This document shows positions 24,000-38,305 of a stretch of 64,000 nt of DNA, piece by piece; position 1 is the first letter of the stretch, and the number at the start of each line of letters is the position of its first letter. Under the pieces are notes generated by a model that worked only from the letters and a program-made list of their open reading frames with translations, was not told where the DNA came from and ran no database searches. The stretch covers positions 62,852,205 through 62,916,204 of the forward strand of contig NC_134311.1 in the NCBI RefSeq assembly GCF_949628215.1. The letters run 5' to 3'. This DNA is from Phalacrocorax aristotelis (taxonomy: Eukaryota > Chordata > Aves > Suliformes > Phalacrocoracidae). Position numbers and translations under genes: made by a program.

Positions 24000-26585
24000 T
24001 TTTGAAATCTTTGGAGAGGAGCCTGGACAGGCCTGGAATGTGGAGGAGGAGCTGAAATATGAGACTTGCAGCTTGTACTGGAAAGAACAAGCTGCTCATT
24101 TCATCCCTGTTGCAGAAGTGGCTGTTTCATTTCACAGTGCTTCTGTGGGGCTTCAGAGCTTTTAGGTAAAATACAGAAATCTCTCTGGCTGGGGCGAATA
24201 AAAGAAATGATGGATGAGAAGTGTGTACTCATCACCTAAGGATGCTGATTCCTCCGTTTATCTGATCTGTGTGGGATACTCCAGTGTTTGTACACTGTTT
24301 TGAGAGGGGCCTCTTTTCTGGGTCTGTACGGCAGCTCTGGCAACACCCCCTTGGCTCCTCAGGTGTCCCTGGCAGAGTTGTTCAGCAGTAGGCACCTATG
24401 CTATCAGACAGACTGGGAGAAGCAATTTGGGGCCAGGTGTTTGAGTAGAAGGAGGGCAATGTGATAGAAGCCACCCAGCTTACATCTCTGTCCTGCCTGT
24501 CACACCTGCTGTGGGTACACAAGCAGCTTTGTTTGCAAAACTGAGAGCAGATGAGGCAGATAAAAACCTCCTTGTTTATAGGCTGCTGTAAGGGCAGAAA
24601 ATAAAATGTTTTTCTTTTGTAATGGGAGGGGTGGCTGATGATAGAAAGTAGGTTGCTATTTTTATTGCCTCTGGCTAACTAGCAACTAGCTGTGCTGATA
24701 TGAGAAGATAGAAGGCCTGCACAAGAGGAGAATGAGTTAGCTGAAAATCTCAGGTCTAAGCCAGGCAGCTCCAGTGGTGTTTTGCTGAGGCAATTGTGAA
24801 AAACACTCTGAACGTTAGAGCCACAAAAGTCTGGTGTCTTTATCTTTCTTAGTTTTATTTTATATTTTAAAGATGTTTGCCTGTTGCCCTTGGTTTCTGA
24901 AGGTACATCAACATGTAGTTGTTACAACTCAGTTAAGGAAAACACCAAAGTTTTCTCTGTCTTTTTTCATGTCTTCTCTTGCTCAGTTCTTCCCTCTTTC
25001 TTTCTGTCCATCTGCTATTCATTCTCTCCCTCTCAGCTTTTGGGATTTTGTTTTGTCCTCCTCACATTTCTGTTCTTGGGCTTTTCTAAGTTATTACCTG
25101 ACTTTCAGCCCGTGTTGCTCGTCAGTCTGCTGTTTTTTCCTTCCAGTCCAAATCACCATTGAAGAGTGATTTCTGTCACGGTTGTTTTTCTTATCACTCC
25201 AATTTCTTGCTGCACCTAGAGGCTACGTTTTAAAGGATGAAAACAGAATGGGACTGTCTGAAGCTGAAACCTGTGATCTAGGGGTCTATTGCTTTTCAGT
25301 GACTTCAATAACACCTCAACTATCCTTGATTTGCATAATATCATTGTAGTATATTCAACTGTTCTCTAATACCTAAGGTGTAGACCTAGTTCATTTTGTT
25401 TACAAGACTGTACAGAGTTCCACAAAGTTTATGTAACAGAGACATCCTTGGGAAATACTGTGAAATTTCAGAATTTGTATGGGTGTTTCCTGTGATCCGA
25501 GGACATGTGAGCCTTGAGCTCAGCCTGGTAGTGAGGCTTGTGGGCATGGTGTTTTGGTGGTGGGGACAGAAAAGGTGCAGACTTTTGTGCTGAAATGAAC
25601 AAAGCTGTACTCAACAAGCAAACACAGGTGACTAATGCTCACCTTGTGCAAGCTTGTGTTTGGTTTCAGAAAATCCATGCAAAACCCTGGTGTCTAAGTT
25701 ACGTCTCAACAGGTTGTAGTCTGCATCTAATTTTTTTTCAGAAATAAGAAAAAAATTACAAGACTTAATGTATTATAAGTATTTCCTGGAGTACCTAATA
25801 ATGATCCAGAAGCCTATTATACTTGCTGTGCTTGCTTATTGTTGTTACTTTCACTGTTTTCCCTAAAACATTGTTTTAAAACTGTCTGAAAAAGAAAATA
25901 CTGTGTTCTATATTATCAAAGCTTTTACATTTAAAATTTTGATACCTTCTTATCTTTTATGTTTCTTCTCACATAAATTGCTCTGTGGATGAATTTTAAA
26001 GTAAGAAATATAAATCTGTCATTTAACCTCTATTTGCTATATGTTAATGTATTAAAAACACAAACAAAATAAAAACACAAGCAAGCCAAAGAAGTGGTGA
26101 GATTTAGAAGTCAGAAGCGAGCGAAGTTCGTCTTTGGGTGAAGGTCAGAAAACCAGCCTGCTTCCAGACAGACAACATGTGGGTTTGCCCAAATGCCCAC
26201 CTCTCAGGAAAGACCAGACCCAGGATCCTACGCTGAATGTCTGAAGATGCCGTGGGTCTTTCAAAGGCCAGTGCTGTAGCCTAATGCATGAATGACACAA
26301 ATCTAGTTTTCTTCTCTGCCACAGGCTTTCTGTGTGACAGCTGATTCAGGGGTACTTATCTGACCAGAAACTTTTGTTTCTTTCTATTTTTTTACCCCTC
26401 ACTCTTTCTCCATGCAGGTGACTGGCTGCTGGAGTAATCCTCAGCCCATCATCCCCATGGCCTGCTGCTCTGAGGTGGGCTGAGCCCACGTCACGTGGCA
26501 GAGGAAAACTTGAAACAGCATGAAGGGACAGAATGATATTAAGCCATGACTAATTGTGGTGTTTTGTCTCCTTTCACTTGTGCAG

Positions 26586-26887
26586 GCCCTAGGCGCAGAA
26601 AGGACCACATACTCCAGGTTCAAGAGCTCCATTAAGAGGAAGCTGGCGGCCAGGGCTCCTGCGGCGAGCAGCCCTGTTGTCACAAGATGGCAGCAGCTGC
26701 ACGCGAGAGGCTGCGCAGAGGAGCCGAACAGGGCCCGTTGTGTGACCTGTATTTGTGCCTCCGCGGGGCCTCAGTTCATCAGCACACCTGGGAAGGCTCC
26801 GGGTCAGACAGGATGCAAAGGAACATTTTTGTATAGAGGATGGCCTCGTGCAGGGACTTTTGAAATAACCTGCAGCACGGAATTAGC
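26586..26887 (+). pseudogene. CDC20B: CDC20B exon 2
   Basis: The acceptor TTGTGCAG| and donor TTAGC|GTAAGG bound 302 bases that begin ALGAERTTYSRFKSS and include ASSPVVTRWQQ, close to the human TYSDFKSN and ASSPITTRWQQ. The frame is open and it ends in phase 2, matching exon 3. Confidence 0.85.
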
Positions 26888-28431
26888 GTAAGGTGTGCAT
26901 TGGTATCCTGCCGTGTCCCAGCTGTCAGGGGCTTTGGGTGTGGTTTTGGGTGTGCAGCAGCAGCAGTCTGTGCAGAACTTCACGGGCAGAGCAAGTGCAG
27001 GGCCAGTATCCTCTCAGCATGAGTATGCTGCTGTCATGAGAGAAAAGCTGGGCCTGAGGTTCCTGTTACCAGTGCGCAGACAGCCTAGGACAGCAGGTCA
27101 TATTGAGAGCTGACATCAAGGCGGGTGAAGGGAAAGAGACCAAACAAAGTCTCATCCCCAGCCAAGCAATGTCTGCTGCAAACCAGTCTTTTTTTCCTCT
27201 GTGATGGGGGCTGTATTGGTCTGGATTTAAGTTGCACTGGGCTGTAACAGTGGATAGGGTTTGTTGCTTCACCTTTGTATCTGGAATAGTTAACAATAAC
27301 TGACAGCAGAGCAGGAGAATTTATACAGGCCTTTCCCCTTCCCTTCCTTCTGCTTCTCCTTTGCCTTACACATAGCTATCACAGATCCAGCCATAACTGC
27401 AGAACTTGGACCAGTCTGCATGCCTGGGTGTGGTATAGTGTACGCTCGCTGAAGGAGAAGCTTGCCCTGTGTCATTGTTTCTCCACCAATGCGTGAGGCG
27501 TCAGGTCTTGACAAAGGGACAGAGGCCAAGGGACACTCACACTCAACTTACCTCAGGGAGAGACTTATCTGAGGGCCATTCAGAACACATCAAACTTAGA
27601 GTACTCTGATTTGGTCTGGCGAAGAGCGACGCTAGGGGAGGCTGTTTGTCAACAACAGTGGGAGCTGAGGAAGTTTAAATGAGCCTTTGAACTCACTGAC
27701 CCCTTCTTCCAGCAGTGCTAGGGGAAAGCGGGGAAGGGTTTACAAGTTGCATGTACAAGAAGAGCTTCCTGGAAGATCTAGGGAACTAAACAAGGCTCAA
27801 TTCTTGATTAATAATTGAAATCTTTAGCGAGCAAATAAAAGCTGCTGTTTAGTGTTCAGGATGTGTTCCGACGATGCCATGGCTGTTGGTCGGAAAGTGC
27901 AATTCTATCTTCTGCTAAGCAGAATACAAGAACTGTTCAATAATACCTACCCAGCTCTAGATAACTTAGGTTCTAAAACAAGGTGAAGTCTTCCCTTCTT
28001 CAGTTACTAGAACAAGAAGTCCTGCATGGTCTGTACTAGCAATGGTGAAAGCCTGTATGGTTCTGGAAAATCAGATATTGATTTCCTCTGGGGTAGGATC
28101 CTGGGTAACCGGTCAATAAATCTAAGGCTGTATATGAGCTGCAGTTGTAAACAGGCACTCTTTAAAAATGGAATGATCAATCTGACCTTTTTTTAGACAC
28201 CTCTTTTAGGGTAAGGTGAATAGTGCTGTATAAATGTCTCTTTCCCTACACTGACAAAAGGAAAGCAGGATTACTGGTTCAAATGCCAGTATTTGCATTG
28301 TCCCACTTAGTGTGTCAAATTTGCTTTTAAAGTACTGCTACTATGAAATCAGCAATATTCTGAAAAGTCCTTGACAGATTTCCCCGTGTCTGGTTTTTAA
28401 GATATTGTTTCCATTAAAATTGTTTTTCTAG

Positions 28432-28552
28432 TGATACCCAGGTGCCTAAGAAATTCTCCATCATGAAAACCATTGTGACTCTAACTAGCAGTCATGCAAC
28501 AAGGGGCTTGGAAGGGAGGAATAACAGGAGAGCCGAAATGGAAAAGAAGCAG
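28432..28552 (+). pseudogene. CDC20B: CDC20B exon 3
   Basis: Bounded by TTTTTCTAG| and CAG|GTGAGT, with 121 bases open in frame (VPKKFSIMKTIVTLTSS and onward). Sequence similarity to human is weak, but both phases agree with the neighbouring exons. Confidence 0.7.
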
Positions 28553-30116
28553 GTGAGTAATGCAACATTGAAATGCACAGATAGGATATTTGCTTTCCTG
28601 GTGCGGGTTTTTTTAACCTTATCTTTTGCCTGGAATCCGTTATGTGGATACTACCTTACTGACATGGAGAACAGTAACAAGAGGAGGCCCATTTAGGAAA
28701 TGCCTGCTAAAGAAATGTCAAGAGCAATTGTTTTGTCATTCATTTGATTCAGCTTCTCTCCCCTTCCTCCAGGCTATCATCCTGCAAACTAAAATTGAAA
28801 CCAAGCTAATGAAGCCCTCAAGATACGTTTGTTACCTTTGAGGGAAACCATATATTGTAAAAAATACGCATGAGAAGCATGAATGACTCAGTTCTCCACT
28901 TGCTTTAATAACCACTATGTGTGAAGATCACTTCTTCAGTTGTGCAGGATGTAGCTGTTCATTTTGTCACGTAGACAGAATGATGTGCTATGAAAAAGTT
29001 GCCAAAAAGTAGCTTTCTGAGAAAAAAAATATTTGTCATGGCAATAGAAGGTCAGATTTTTGGCCAAGGATGAAGAAACACGTGGAATCTGCCTAACATG
29101 TGAAATAAAGACTTTAGAGCACTTCCCATTTAGGTGTGGTTTTCTATTGCTGTACACTTTATCCCTCAATTTTTCCTAGTGGACACTGGCACACCAATAT
29201 GTTTTCTTTTTAGGCATTATCCATTGCTTTTTGGTCATCTTAAGTAAACTTATGCTCCAGCCACCCACCTGCTTCTGTTCACTAACTTCTTGAAAATTGA
29301 CTTCTTATGTGAAGCATGGTTATACTTGTCTGTATTATTAGAAGTTATTACCATAACATAACACTGAAAGCCACCTATTTTAGTGCTATCTAATTGTGAC
29401 TGTTCATATCTTAAGTTGTAAACTTTTAGTCAGTGACCACACTTTTTCTTGTGCTCTATTTTCCTTGATTGCACCAGTTGTTTGCCAGTGCTGAAGAGGC
29501 TGATAGCTGTTTTCACATTACTTTTTTGACCATAACCGTTGAGTAAGGAGGCTTGAGAGATGCATACTCAATATCCTTGCTTATGGTGGTTTATAATCCT
29601 TAATTAATAATACTGAGAAGTTTCTGTGAGGCTATCAAGCTCAACTTCTAAGAAAAGGAGGTAGTGTCAGACAGGTGGGCTAACAGGCTTGTTGATTGAT
29701 ATCTTGTAATAATTGTACTCTTGAAGGTCGTTGGATCTTGGAAAAAGGCCATGCTTTTACATCATTCTGGGAAACCTGGTCCTCAGGGCAATCACTTCTC
29801 TTTCTAAATAAGCAAAATAGTCTGGAAAATCCTCCTTTTATCAACAGTTCTTTCTTCCTTCAAGAAAAAGGATCCTCCTTCCTTTCTGCTGCCCTCCTCC
29901 ATGGTCTGACTGAAGAGTCTGTGAACTATGGAATTGTTAAAATACAAAACTCAATGAATATAGGAATCTTAGTTGAATCTACACCACAGAGAAATTTAAT
30001 AAAACTTTTTTGTGAGGTGATAAGAATTTTCTATGACGTAATATACATAAAACATTATTTCTTCCTTAAAATATAATGTTTTTTAAAAGATAAGTACATG
30101 TCATTGTCTTCACTCT

Positions 30117-31073
30117 TAGTCACAGAGTCATAATATAGTCTGGGTTGGAAGGGACCTTTAAAGTTCATCTTGTCCAACCCCCCTGCCATAAGCAGGAACA
30201 TCTTTAATCCGAGCAGGTTGCTCAGAGCCCTGGCCTGCCTGACCTTGAATGTTTCCAGGAATGGGGTACCTACCACCTCTCTGGGCAGCCTGGGCCAGTG
30301 TTTCTCCACCCTCATTGTAAAACATTGCTTCCTTATATCTAGTCTGAATCTACCCTCTTTTAGTTTAAAACCACTGCCTCCTGTTCTGTTGCTACAGATC
30401 CTGCTAAAAAGCCTGTCCCCATCTTTCTTGTAAGCCTGCTTCAAGTACTGAAAGGCTGCAATAAGGTCTCCCCGCAGCCTTCTCTTCTCTAGGCTCAACA
30501 ACCACAACTCACTCAGCCTTTCTTCATAGCAGAGGTTTCCAGCCCTCTGATCGTTTTTGTGGCCTCCTCTGGACCTGCTCCAACAGGTCCATGTCTTTCC
30601 TGTGCTGAGGGTTCCAGAGCTGGATGCAGCACTCCAGGTGGGATATCACCAGAGTGGAGCAGAGGGGCAGAATCACAACCCTCAGCCTGCTGGCCACACT
30701 GCTTTTGATGTTGGCCTTCTGAGCTGCAAGCACACATTGCCTATTCATGTCTGGCTTTTCATCCACCAGTACCCCCAAGTCCTTCTCTGCAGGGCTGCTC
30801 TCAATCCCTTCATTCCCCAGCCTATATTGATAGTGGGGATTGCCCCGACCCATGTGCAGGACCTTGCACTTGACCTTCTGGAACTACATGAGGTTCATGT
30901 GGGCTCATTTCTTGAGCTTGTCCAGGTTCCTCTGGATGGCATTCCTTCCCTCCAGCGAGTCAACAGCACCGCTCAGCTTGGTGTCATTTGCAAACTTGCT
31001 GAGGGTGCACTGGATCCCACTGTCCATGTCACTGATGAAGATATTAAACAGTGCTGGTCCCGATATGGACTGT
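30117..31073 (-). mobile_element. CR1 LINE, 5'-truncated, antisense in CDC20B intron 3
   Basis: Reading the - strand, the CR1 3' end (AAGGTCCCTTCCAACCC-type and GATTCTAT-like tail) lies at about 30117-30180. Upstream follow the reverse-transcriptase C-terminal region and 3' UTR, with LEKRRLRGDLIAAFQYLK and [11 protein letters not shown] as clear CR1 ORF2 phrases. The reading frame is broken into pieces, so the copy is dead. Confidence 0.9.
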
Positions 31074-32715
31074 GTGTCAGTCTTCTGTGTGTCAGCCTTT
31101 CACCTCTACAGTGAAGTGACTTATGTAGAATTACACTGTAATTTACAAGCAGGAGTTGAGTTAGAACTAAGATATACAGAGTTCTACGTCAAGGACCACA
31201 ACCATTTCCTAAAAGTGAATGTGGGTGTCATTGAGTTAACATTGTGGGATGACCAAAACCCAAGTTCTTCCTAAAACCATTTGGAAGTTAGTCTTGGTTA
31301 AAACCATGCAAAAGTCTATTAATCTTCTTGGATATAGTAATTAATGACTATTTAATTTATGCTGCCTGGTAGCATAAAGGGATGGAATGCATTGAAAATA
31401 AAATCTTCTCACATTCCAGGGAACATGTGTGGTCTCTTTGTGGGCCAAAAGATTACTTCCTTGTATACACAATTGGTTTTCCACAGAAATGTCTGCACTT
31501 ATTTTGGAGGGACAAAGATCCAAGCAATCTGATCAGCTTTCTGCCAAGTTGTCTATATAAATCATACAGAAAGTGCCTCTCAAAGCTGAAGGCCTGCTGT
31601 AAAACAGCTGGGATATATAAAGGAGGAACACTTTTTTTTTCTAGCTATGTTTTTGTAGGATGTTTCTTATCATGATTGCAACAGGGTTTTGAAGAAGAGT
31701 AACACTGAATGTGCTTGGAAGGATAGGTTTCACAGACATCAGAGGAAGAGCATTCTGATCTTGTGTGGCTGGTAAAAACATCAGCTGCATTTCCACCTGA
31801 CTGTAAATAAAGAATTACAGACTAGACAGAACAGCTGGCATCAGAGCATTCAACTCAGTGAACATTTTAAAGAGATGCATGTTACTAGGGATTGGTGAAG
31901 ACATTCATATCCTGAGTGAGCTGATGTGAGCCTTTGCCTGAATCTTGGCTAAAGGCCTAAGCTAATTTTTTTTAAAAATGAAGAAGTTCCAATAACAACT
32001 CAGATCTCCCTTTTCTTATCTTTGTCTGCTGCATCATCTGTTTCTTTGACAGCCAAGAAAATAATAATGTAATTATAAAAATGTTATTCCTCTGAGATGC
32101 CATGCATATATTTTCAGTTTCATATTGTAATACTTGTTTAAGGAATCGGATCATGGAGTCCAGGCTCTGGGACCCTGGTTTGAGAGTGGACTCCAGCATC
32201 CAGTAGTCCTCATGCTGGAATCAGTGGCCTTGCAGTGTATGCATCACAAAACTGATCTTCCCTCACAGAGCAAGTCTGAGGCATCAGACTTACTGTCTGC
32301 TTGCAGAAAACATGGCATTGTATGCTGGTAAAATTAGCCCAAATGCCAATTCAGAAGAGGACAAAAGGGTGCTAAAGTTTGGCAGGTGACCTGTGGTAGT
32401 ACCTAGAGATGTGCAGGGTCAGGGACCTCTTCCACTGGTAAGATGGCCTTGTTCAAACAGCTTTGTTGAAGTTTGTGTGATCATTAGCAGTGAATTGGTA
32501 TTTTATGGAACGAAAGATGGTGGCTTAAGTTAGAGCACGTGATTTGGACACTGGTATTCTGTATTTGTTGCTGATCTCCCATCCCACGCTGTTTTGAAGA
32601 TTTTATGTATCAAGTGTTGAGCCCTTTGATGGGAATTGTGTTATCCATGACACTTAAACACATTTTTTGACAGATTTCTTCATTCAGTCATGTTTTCACT
32701 TCAATGTATTGGCAG

Positions 32716-32822
32716 AAATGTCCTTCTCAGCTTCCGGTGATCCAGGAGGTTGGATATAGCATTGCAGAAAGTGGTGACATGAAGGTCTGTGAAAATATCA
32801 GTTCTGGAAAGCATCTGGAAAG
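32716..32822 (+). pseudogene. CDC20B: CDC20B exon 4
   Basis: TTGGCAG| acceptor and AAG|GTATGT donor. It encodes KCPSQLPVIQEV and MKVCENISS, matching the human KCLKQLFVTQNV and MQLCEQSE. It ends in phase 2, whereas exon 5 needs a phase 1 partner, so either one base has been gained or lost or a small unseen exon intervenes. Confidence 0.8.
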
Positions 32823-35494
32823 GTATGTTCCAATATAGCAAATATTCTCATGCACACTGAACAGTAAGTTACAGCAGGCTGCCTCTGTACTGGAAAAGCA
32901 AGTGCATTTGCCTGTTCCTACAAGTTTACAGAATAATACAAAGTGGCTGAGGTCTATGCTGCTCTGGGCTACTTCTACAGCTCCCACCACCTGTGAAGAG
33001 ATAATACTCCACCACTTCCAGTATGGTTAACTCAAGGTATTTTACAAGGCTGTCCTTTGGGCCCCAACTGACACATCGGTGGCCCTAAAACTTTATTTTC
33101 CTTTCGGCTTTTCAGTTTCAGAACCCTAAAAATAATGTGGGGTTGTGCTGCAGAAAGGGCACAGCATATGTATCGTATGGACTGTTGGGTACATGAGAGT
33201 GCAACACATGCAGAGATGGTAGGGTCCTGTTGCTCCCACCTGACAGGAAAGGTAGATGAAGCAAACTGTTGCTAGCGCTGCCTCTGGTTTCTTCTGTGGG
33301 GCAGTTGGTTGATTTGCTCCAAAAGATATCCTAGGAATGAATGATCATAAGGGAGTGTGAATGATCAGCTGACTGGAAAACAGGTGGTATGTGAGGAGCT
33401 AAGCTATGAAATAATACAGAAATTCCTGGAGTTATCTGAGTATGAGGTGGTTTGTTAAATATCAGAACAATATTTTGTTGTGTTCTGTCTTGGGTAGATG
33501 ATTTGTTTTGGTATCTGGCTATTTCTGTGTATGATGGGATCTTGCCAGTCAGGCCCTTATTCATGCTCATGTGAAAACAGTAAGAAACAGCTTCCTTATG
33601 AATCTGGAGTTCAGCTCCAGGTTTATAGATACCTTTGTTGCTCTTCTCCATGCAAATAAGACTCATTTCAGAGCAGTCAATAGCAACAGTAGAGGGATTA
33701 GTCACAGTGGTTTTTTTTTTCTTGATGGCAAATGAATGCAGGTATCAGGAAAACTGGGTTTTATTCCACCATCTACTTGTTGATCAAGTGGTCTGGTGTG
33801 ACATTACTGACCACTTACCACTTCCTGAGTCTCTTTTTGAGAAGTGACACAAACATGTGAGGGCTGAAATACCATCAAAAGTCAGTGATACCTGCTAGTC
33901 CCCAGGCAAGATAGCACAAAATGGTGTAATGAAGCTTAATTTCTACTCATTAAAAAGCCCCTTAGGCACATTCATGTGTCTGTCAAGTATGTGAATACAG
34001 CTGAAAGTGTGATCAGTATGAATTTGGGTTAGATCAATTACTCATGAGAGAAGGGAAATCTGAAATGAGTTACAGAGATGATTTAATCCTTTATATCTCA
34101 CTGCTCAATACCAGCTACCAATGTTAAAGAAGAAAAACATTTTCAGAGTGTTTCAGTATGTGTTGCCATTCATCCAACTGTTAAAATTAAGTGCCTTAGT
34201 TTTCCTGAATGATCTTACTTGGCCAGGTTCAGAAGGGATTGGTAAAGTGTTCAAAGATTTTTCTTTATAGAGAAATCTCATTTCAGTGATATTAGACCTT
34301 TTTAGGGTAAAAATGCAGTGTTACATAACCCATTGAGCAGGTCGGAGGTAGTAATTTGTGCGAGCTTTCTTGATTTTTCAACTCCACAAAATTTTAGATA
34401 CAGAATAAAATCACTGTGGCCTGCTTCTTGCTCACCTTCAGTCTTTGGAGAGAGAGGGGGTACCATAGCTGTGAGGGGAAACATTTGTTGTCTGGCAGAA
34501 ATAAATTTTGGATTAGGGGAGAAGGTTAGGACAGAGTAGGGAAGGACTGTGTTGAAGAAGTTCTCCACAATTTGTCATTGGAATTCCATATGAGATGTTT
34601 ATTTTTGTATTTAAGTTACAGAGTACAAAAACTTTGTCAGTGTTGAATTTTTTTGAACAGAGAAGGTCAGCTGCAGAGATAAGTAAAGTCTTCTGCCCCT
34701 GAAACTTTTGATATTCATTCTAAATACTCCTCTCTGGAGAGTAATTAAAAAGGCAAGTCAAAACAGAGTGAAAAGCACAGAAGTGTCAATCTCCAGCTTT
34801 CTGCTCTGCATGTTACAGCAAGGTAATTTATTATATGTAAAAATCTAGCATTAAACGACTCACAGCGCTAATGATCTGGCTTTTTTGCTATGATGTTTAG
34901 GAGTCCTTGCAGCATGTTGAAAACAGTGACCACAAAGGATGACTCTTCTTCTTGCTTATACTTGTATTTGCTTTTGTTTCTCACTTATGCGTTGTCACAA
35001 ACTTAGTGTGCTGTGATCAAAGGGTGTGTGCTTTAAAAACCTTTTCCTGTGGTGGTATTGATGGGAGAGATGTTTTGGTGGGAAAATAACACCAGAAAGC
35101 AAAAAAGTTAATTGCTCTATGAGGAGGTTTTGAATTAGGAGAGCACGTATGAAACATTCTGCTACTAACAATTTTTGACAGAAAACTAAGGTGAAAAAGA
35201 CAAAACCCCCCACATTCTGTATTGAGCTGTGGTACAATTTAAACAAAATATAGCAGACCCCATTCTCCATTCTAGTGGACTAAATCCATGGAGGTTTGAA
35301 ACAGGTGGTAAAGGTGGCTTTCACCTAGTTTCGTGTGTCTAGTGTTTCGAGCCTATCCAGGATAAATTACACTCTTCTGGCCTCCTGTGGACCATGGAGA
35401 GACAAATACAGTAAGAATGTGAAAGGCTTAGGCCTGAGAAAAACTGGTGGTGCTTTGCATTACTGATCTGTGTGTGATACATCTTCTTATACAG

Positions 35495-35605
35495 GGTGTC
35501 AAGAGGGGACCCAGAATGAGTTTAGAGCTGTTATCATCATGAAGTCTTCCATACCATTGGAGCCTGAAGTGAGGCTTCATATTACTGGCTTGCACAATGA
35601 TTACT
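35495..35605 (+). pseudogene. CDC20B: CDC20B exon 5
   Basis: TTATACAG| acceptor and TTACT|GTGAGT donor. The correct frame reads CQEGTQNEFRAV and PEVRLHITGLHNDY, matching the human CKDGVRDESF and PEVKIHITGLRNDY. In the frame imposed by exon 4 it meets TGA early. It joins exon 6 correctly (split Tyr codon). Confidence 0.85.
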
Positions 35606-37269
35606 GTGAGTTAATTTCTCCTTTGTGGTAGTTTTTGCAGAGATTCGGAATTCTTATATTATGTATGTTATGTTTCAAGAAAGATGGTGAAGATGTCTAC
35701 CTTTCACATAAAATGGAAATGCTGCAGGACATATGCATGATGTCATTTTTCTTATAAGGATGGATCTTTGAAAACTGTCTGTCCCAGGATGGAGATCTGA
35801 CTGATCAAACCCTATAATCAATACTTCCTAACTCTCATGCAGTTTCCTTCAGCTGTAGATCTCAATACAACTCTCAAATCAAACCAATACACTTGCTTCC
35901 ACTTAATTTAGTTAAATGTTTAAGCTATCAGCCTTGGATAACTAGCAGCCGGTCAATACAGCAGCAACTTTATTGAGCAGACTTGGAAATCTCATATTTT
36001 GGGAGACATCAGTGACATAGTTTATTGTTTGGATGATAGATACATTCTGAACTGAATTCTCACATATGTTTTTGGTGGTGCTCCGGCAAAAATTAAACAC
36101 GCACAAGTTACACATGAGCACCCATGAATCTCTGGTCTACAGCAGCAAATACATATTTTAATACTTCATAAGATCTAATGAACAATGTTGTATGTGCAAG
36201 TGTTCATAATTGTCCCTGTGGAGGTTTTTTCAACATATCCTTGCAAGTGTTCATGTATATCTGTGAACAGGACAAAGGTTTGTTAGCACGATTTACACTG
36301 ATTGTGCACAAGGTGTGTCCCAAGACTAACAGCACTAACAGAAATCTTTGGAAGTGGTTTCTTAATACTTATTTCTGGCTGCATCAACCAGGGCTGTAGT
36401 CAAATAGCTGACTGACAGATTCAGCTGTTCTTCAGAGTGATTTTAGTTACCAAAATATGATGTCAGACCTTGGCCTATGGTAACAAACTTCTGTGCTTCA
36501 GGGGTCATTGCAGAATGACTTTTAAACTGCCCTAAATGGACAGCTGAGGATTTCCCTTGACATGGGAGAATATCCTGGGTTGGTATCAAATGTTGTATAC
36601 CAACTTCTTCTGGCCCACCTGACATAGCAGGCTGTTCTGAGGCTAATCTCTGTAGTCACTTGCTTTACCAGGATCTGCAAGTGCAATGCACCCAGCATCA
36701 GGGGCAGAGGAAACAGTATTTCCATCATATGCTTGCTAAGCAAGCTCTGCAGGTGAGGAGGAGAATTTCCCTAATTCCTTTCTGCATTTTTTTTTCTGTC
36801 ATGTGCAGGGTAAATGTTATCATTAACCTGAGGATGTAGGACAGACTGTAACGTAGTCTCTCTCCTATGTGTTTCTCAATAACAACAATTACCTTGGGAC
36901 AAGGGTGTTTTTGGAACTGTAGCTTTTGGTGGAGAAGCCTCATTCCTGGTGGCAGAAATTAGAGTAAGTGATGTGGTGATCCAAAATGCAGGGTGATAGA
37001 TTAAAAAATTCTGGTGGGGAAGCTGTAAGTCAGATCCTGTTGTGCAAACATACCAGTTTGTGGAGATTAGCCTTATGAAGACCTTGACTTGTTAGAGATC
37101 TTTCCTTCATGTAAGAGGAGTACTTGCTAGTAATGGTTTATAGAAGCATTCTCTTAAAGTTTTTCCATGGCTATTAAAAAAAATCTTTTTCTCCCAAACC
37201 ATACTCCCCCTCACTCCATCGTATCACCTATAACTTTTTTTGCAGTAATTTTTAGTAGCTTTCTTCTAG

Positions 37270-37466
37270 ATCTAAACATACTGGACTGGAGCCTTGAAAG
37301 ACTCATTGCTATTGCTGTAGGACCTGCTGCACACATCTGGAATGGAGGAACTCTTCAAGCCACCAAATGCATTGATTTGAATTCCAGTTCTAAATACATT
37401 TCATCTCTGGCTTGGATAAAAGAAGGAACTTGCCTTGTGATTGGCACCAGTGATGGAGAAGGGCAA
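37270..37466 (+). pseudogene. CDC20B: CDC20B exon 6 (first WD repeats)
   Basis: TTCTTCTAG| acceptor. It encodes LNILDWSLERLIAIAVG, AHIWNGG and YISSLAWIKEGTCLVIGTSD, closely matching the human first WD blades. The frame is open. The donor CAA|GTACTA is weaker than the rest. Confidence 0.9.
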
Positions 37467-38305
37467 GTACTAGCTAATTTACTTTTTAGGCTTCCTCCAT
37501 TTTTAGCTAAAGTGGCCACAAGACAATTTGATACTGATTTTTTTAAAGGAAACAAATGAAAAAGATTGCTTAAACTACAGAAGAACTCTGCTGGAGACAA
37601 TATATAGCATTTCCTTGTATCATGCTGTACCTTACCAAATGGCTTAGTGACATCCAGTGTTATTTATATGGAATGGGTCCTCTGAAGCCACTAAAAAGCT
37701 GATGACTGAATTAATGATTCAGTTGTCCAGAGGCAATCAGATTTTTTCCACCAGTAAGAGGAACTCTTTCATTAAATTACTCACAGGCTACTTTTTCTTC
37801 TATCTCTCTTGCTAAGATCACTCTAGTGATCAGTGCTTTGAGAACTCAAGCCAAAACTCTCCTTATGGATTCACACATGAGGATTTAACTTCCATGTGAT
37901 TAATATACATACCTCTTAGCCTGCTGTTATAGTGCTATTATCAAAAGATTCTTGTGGGACTTTGGCTGAGATGCTGGATAATATGGGCACCTACCTGCTG
38001 CAGTCCTGAGTCAGCAATCTGAAGGTACTGAAGGCCAGTGGTTCCAAATACTGCTATGTAAGTATATTTCTTTAAACTCAGAGATGTGCATTCCCTTCAA
38101 TCCTGTCTGACTTCAGCATCACTGATAAAGGTGCCAAAATTTGGAAATACTCCTTCTTGTCTTACTTGTGAAATAAATGAGCTTGAGGTTGTCCATATGT
38201 CAAATCAGAATGGAGCAGTGGCTTACTTGCAAACAAATTAAGAGAAAAAAGTCTTTCTTCATTTTGTTGTTAAATATTTAATTCTTGTTTGTTTTGGATT
38301 GGCAA

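Noticed and set aside
24834-25169. 111-codon Phe/Ser/Leu-rich open frame
   Set aside because: Produced by a pyrimidine-rich stretch in CDC20B intron 1; no start context or homology.
30557-31114. 185-codon open frame on the + strand
   Set aside because: It is the antisense of the CR1 element on the - strand.
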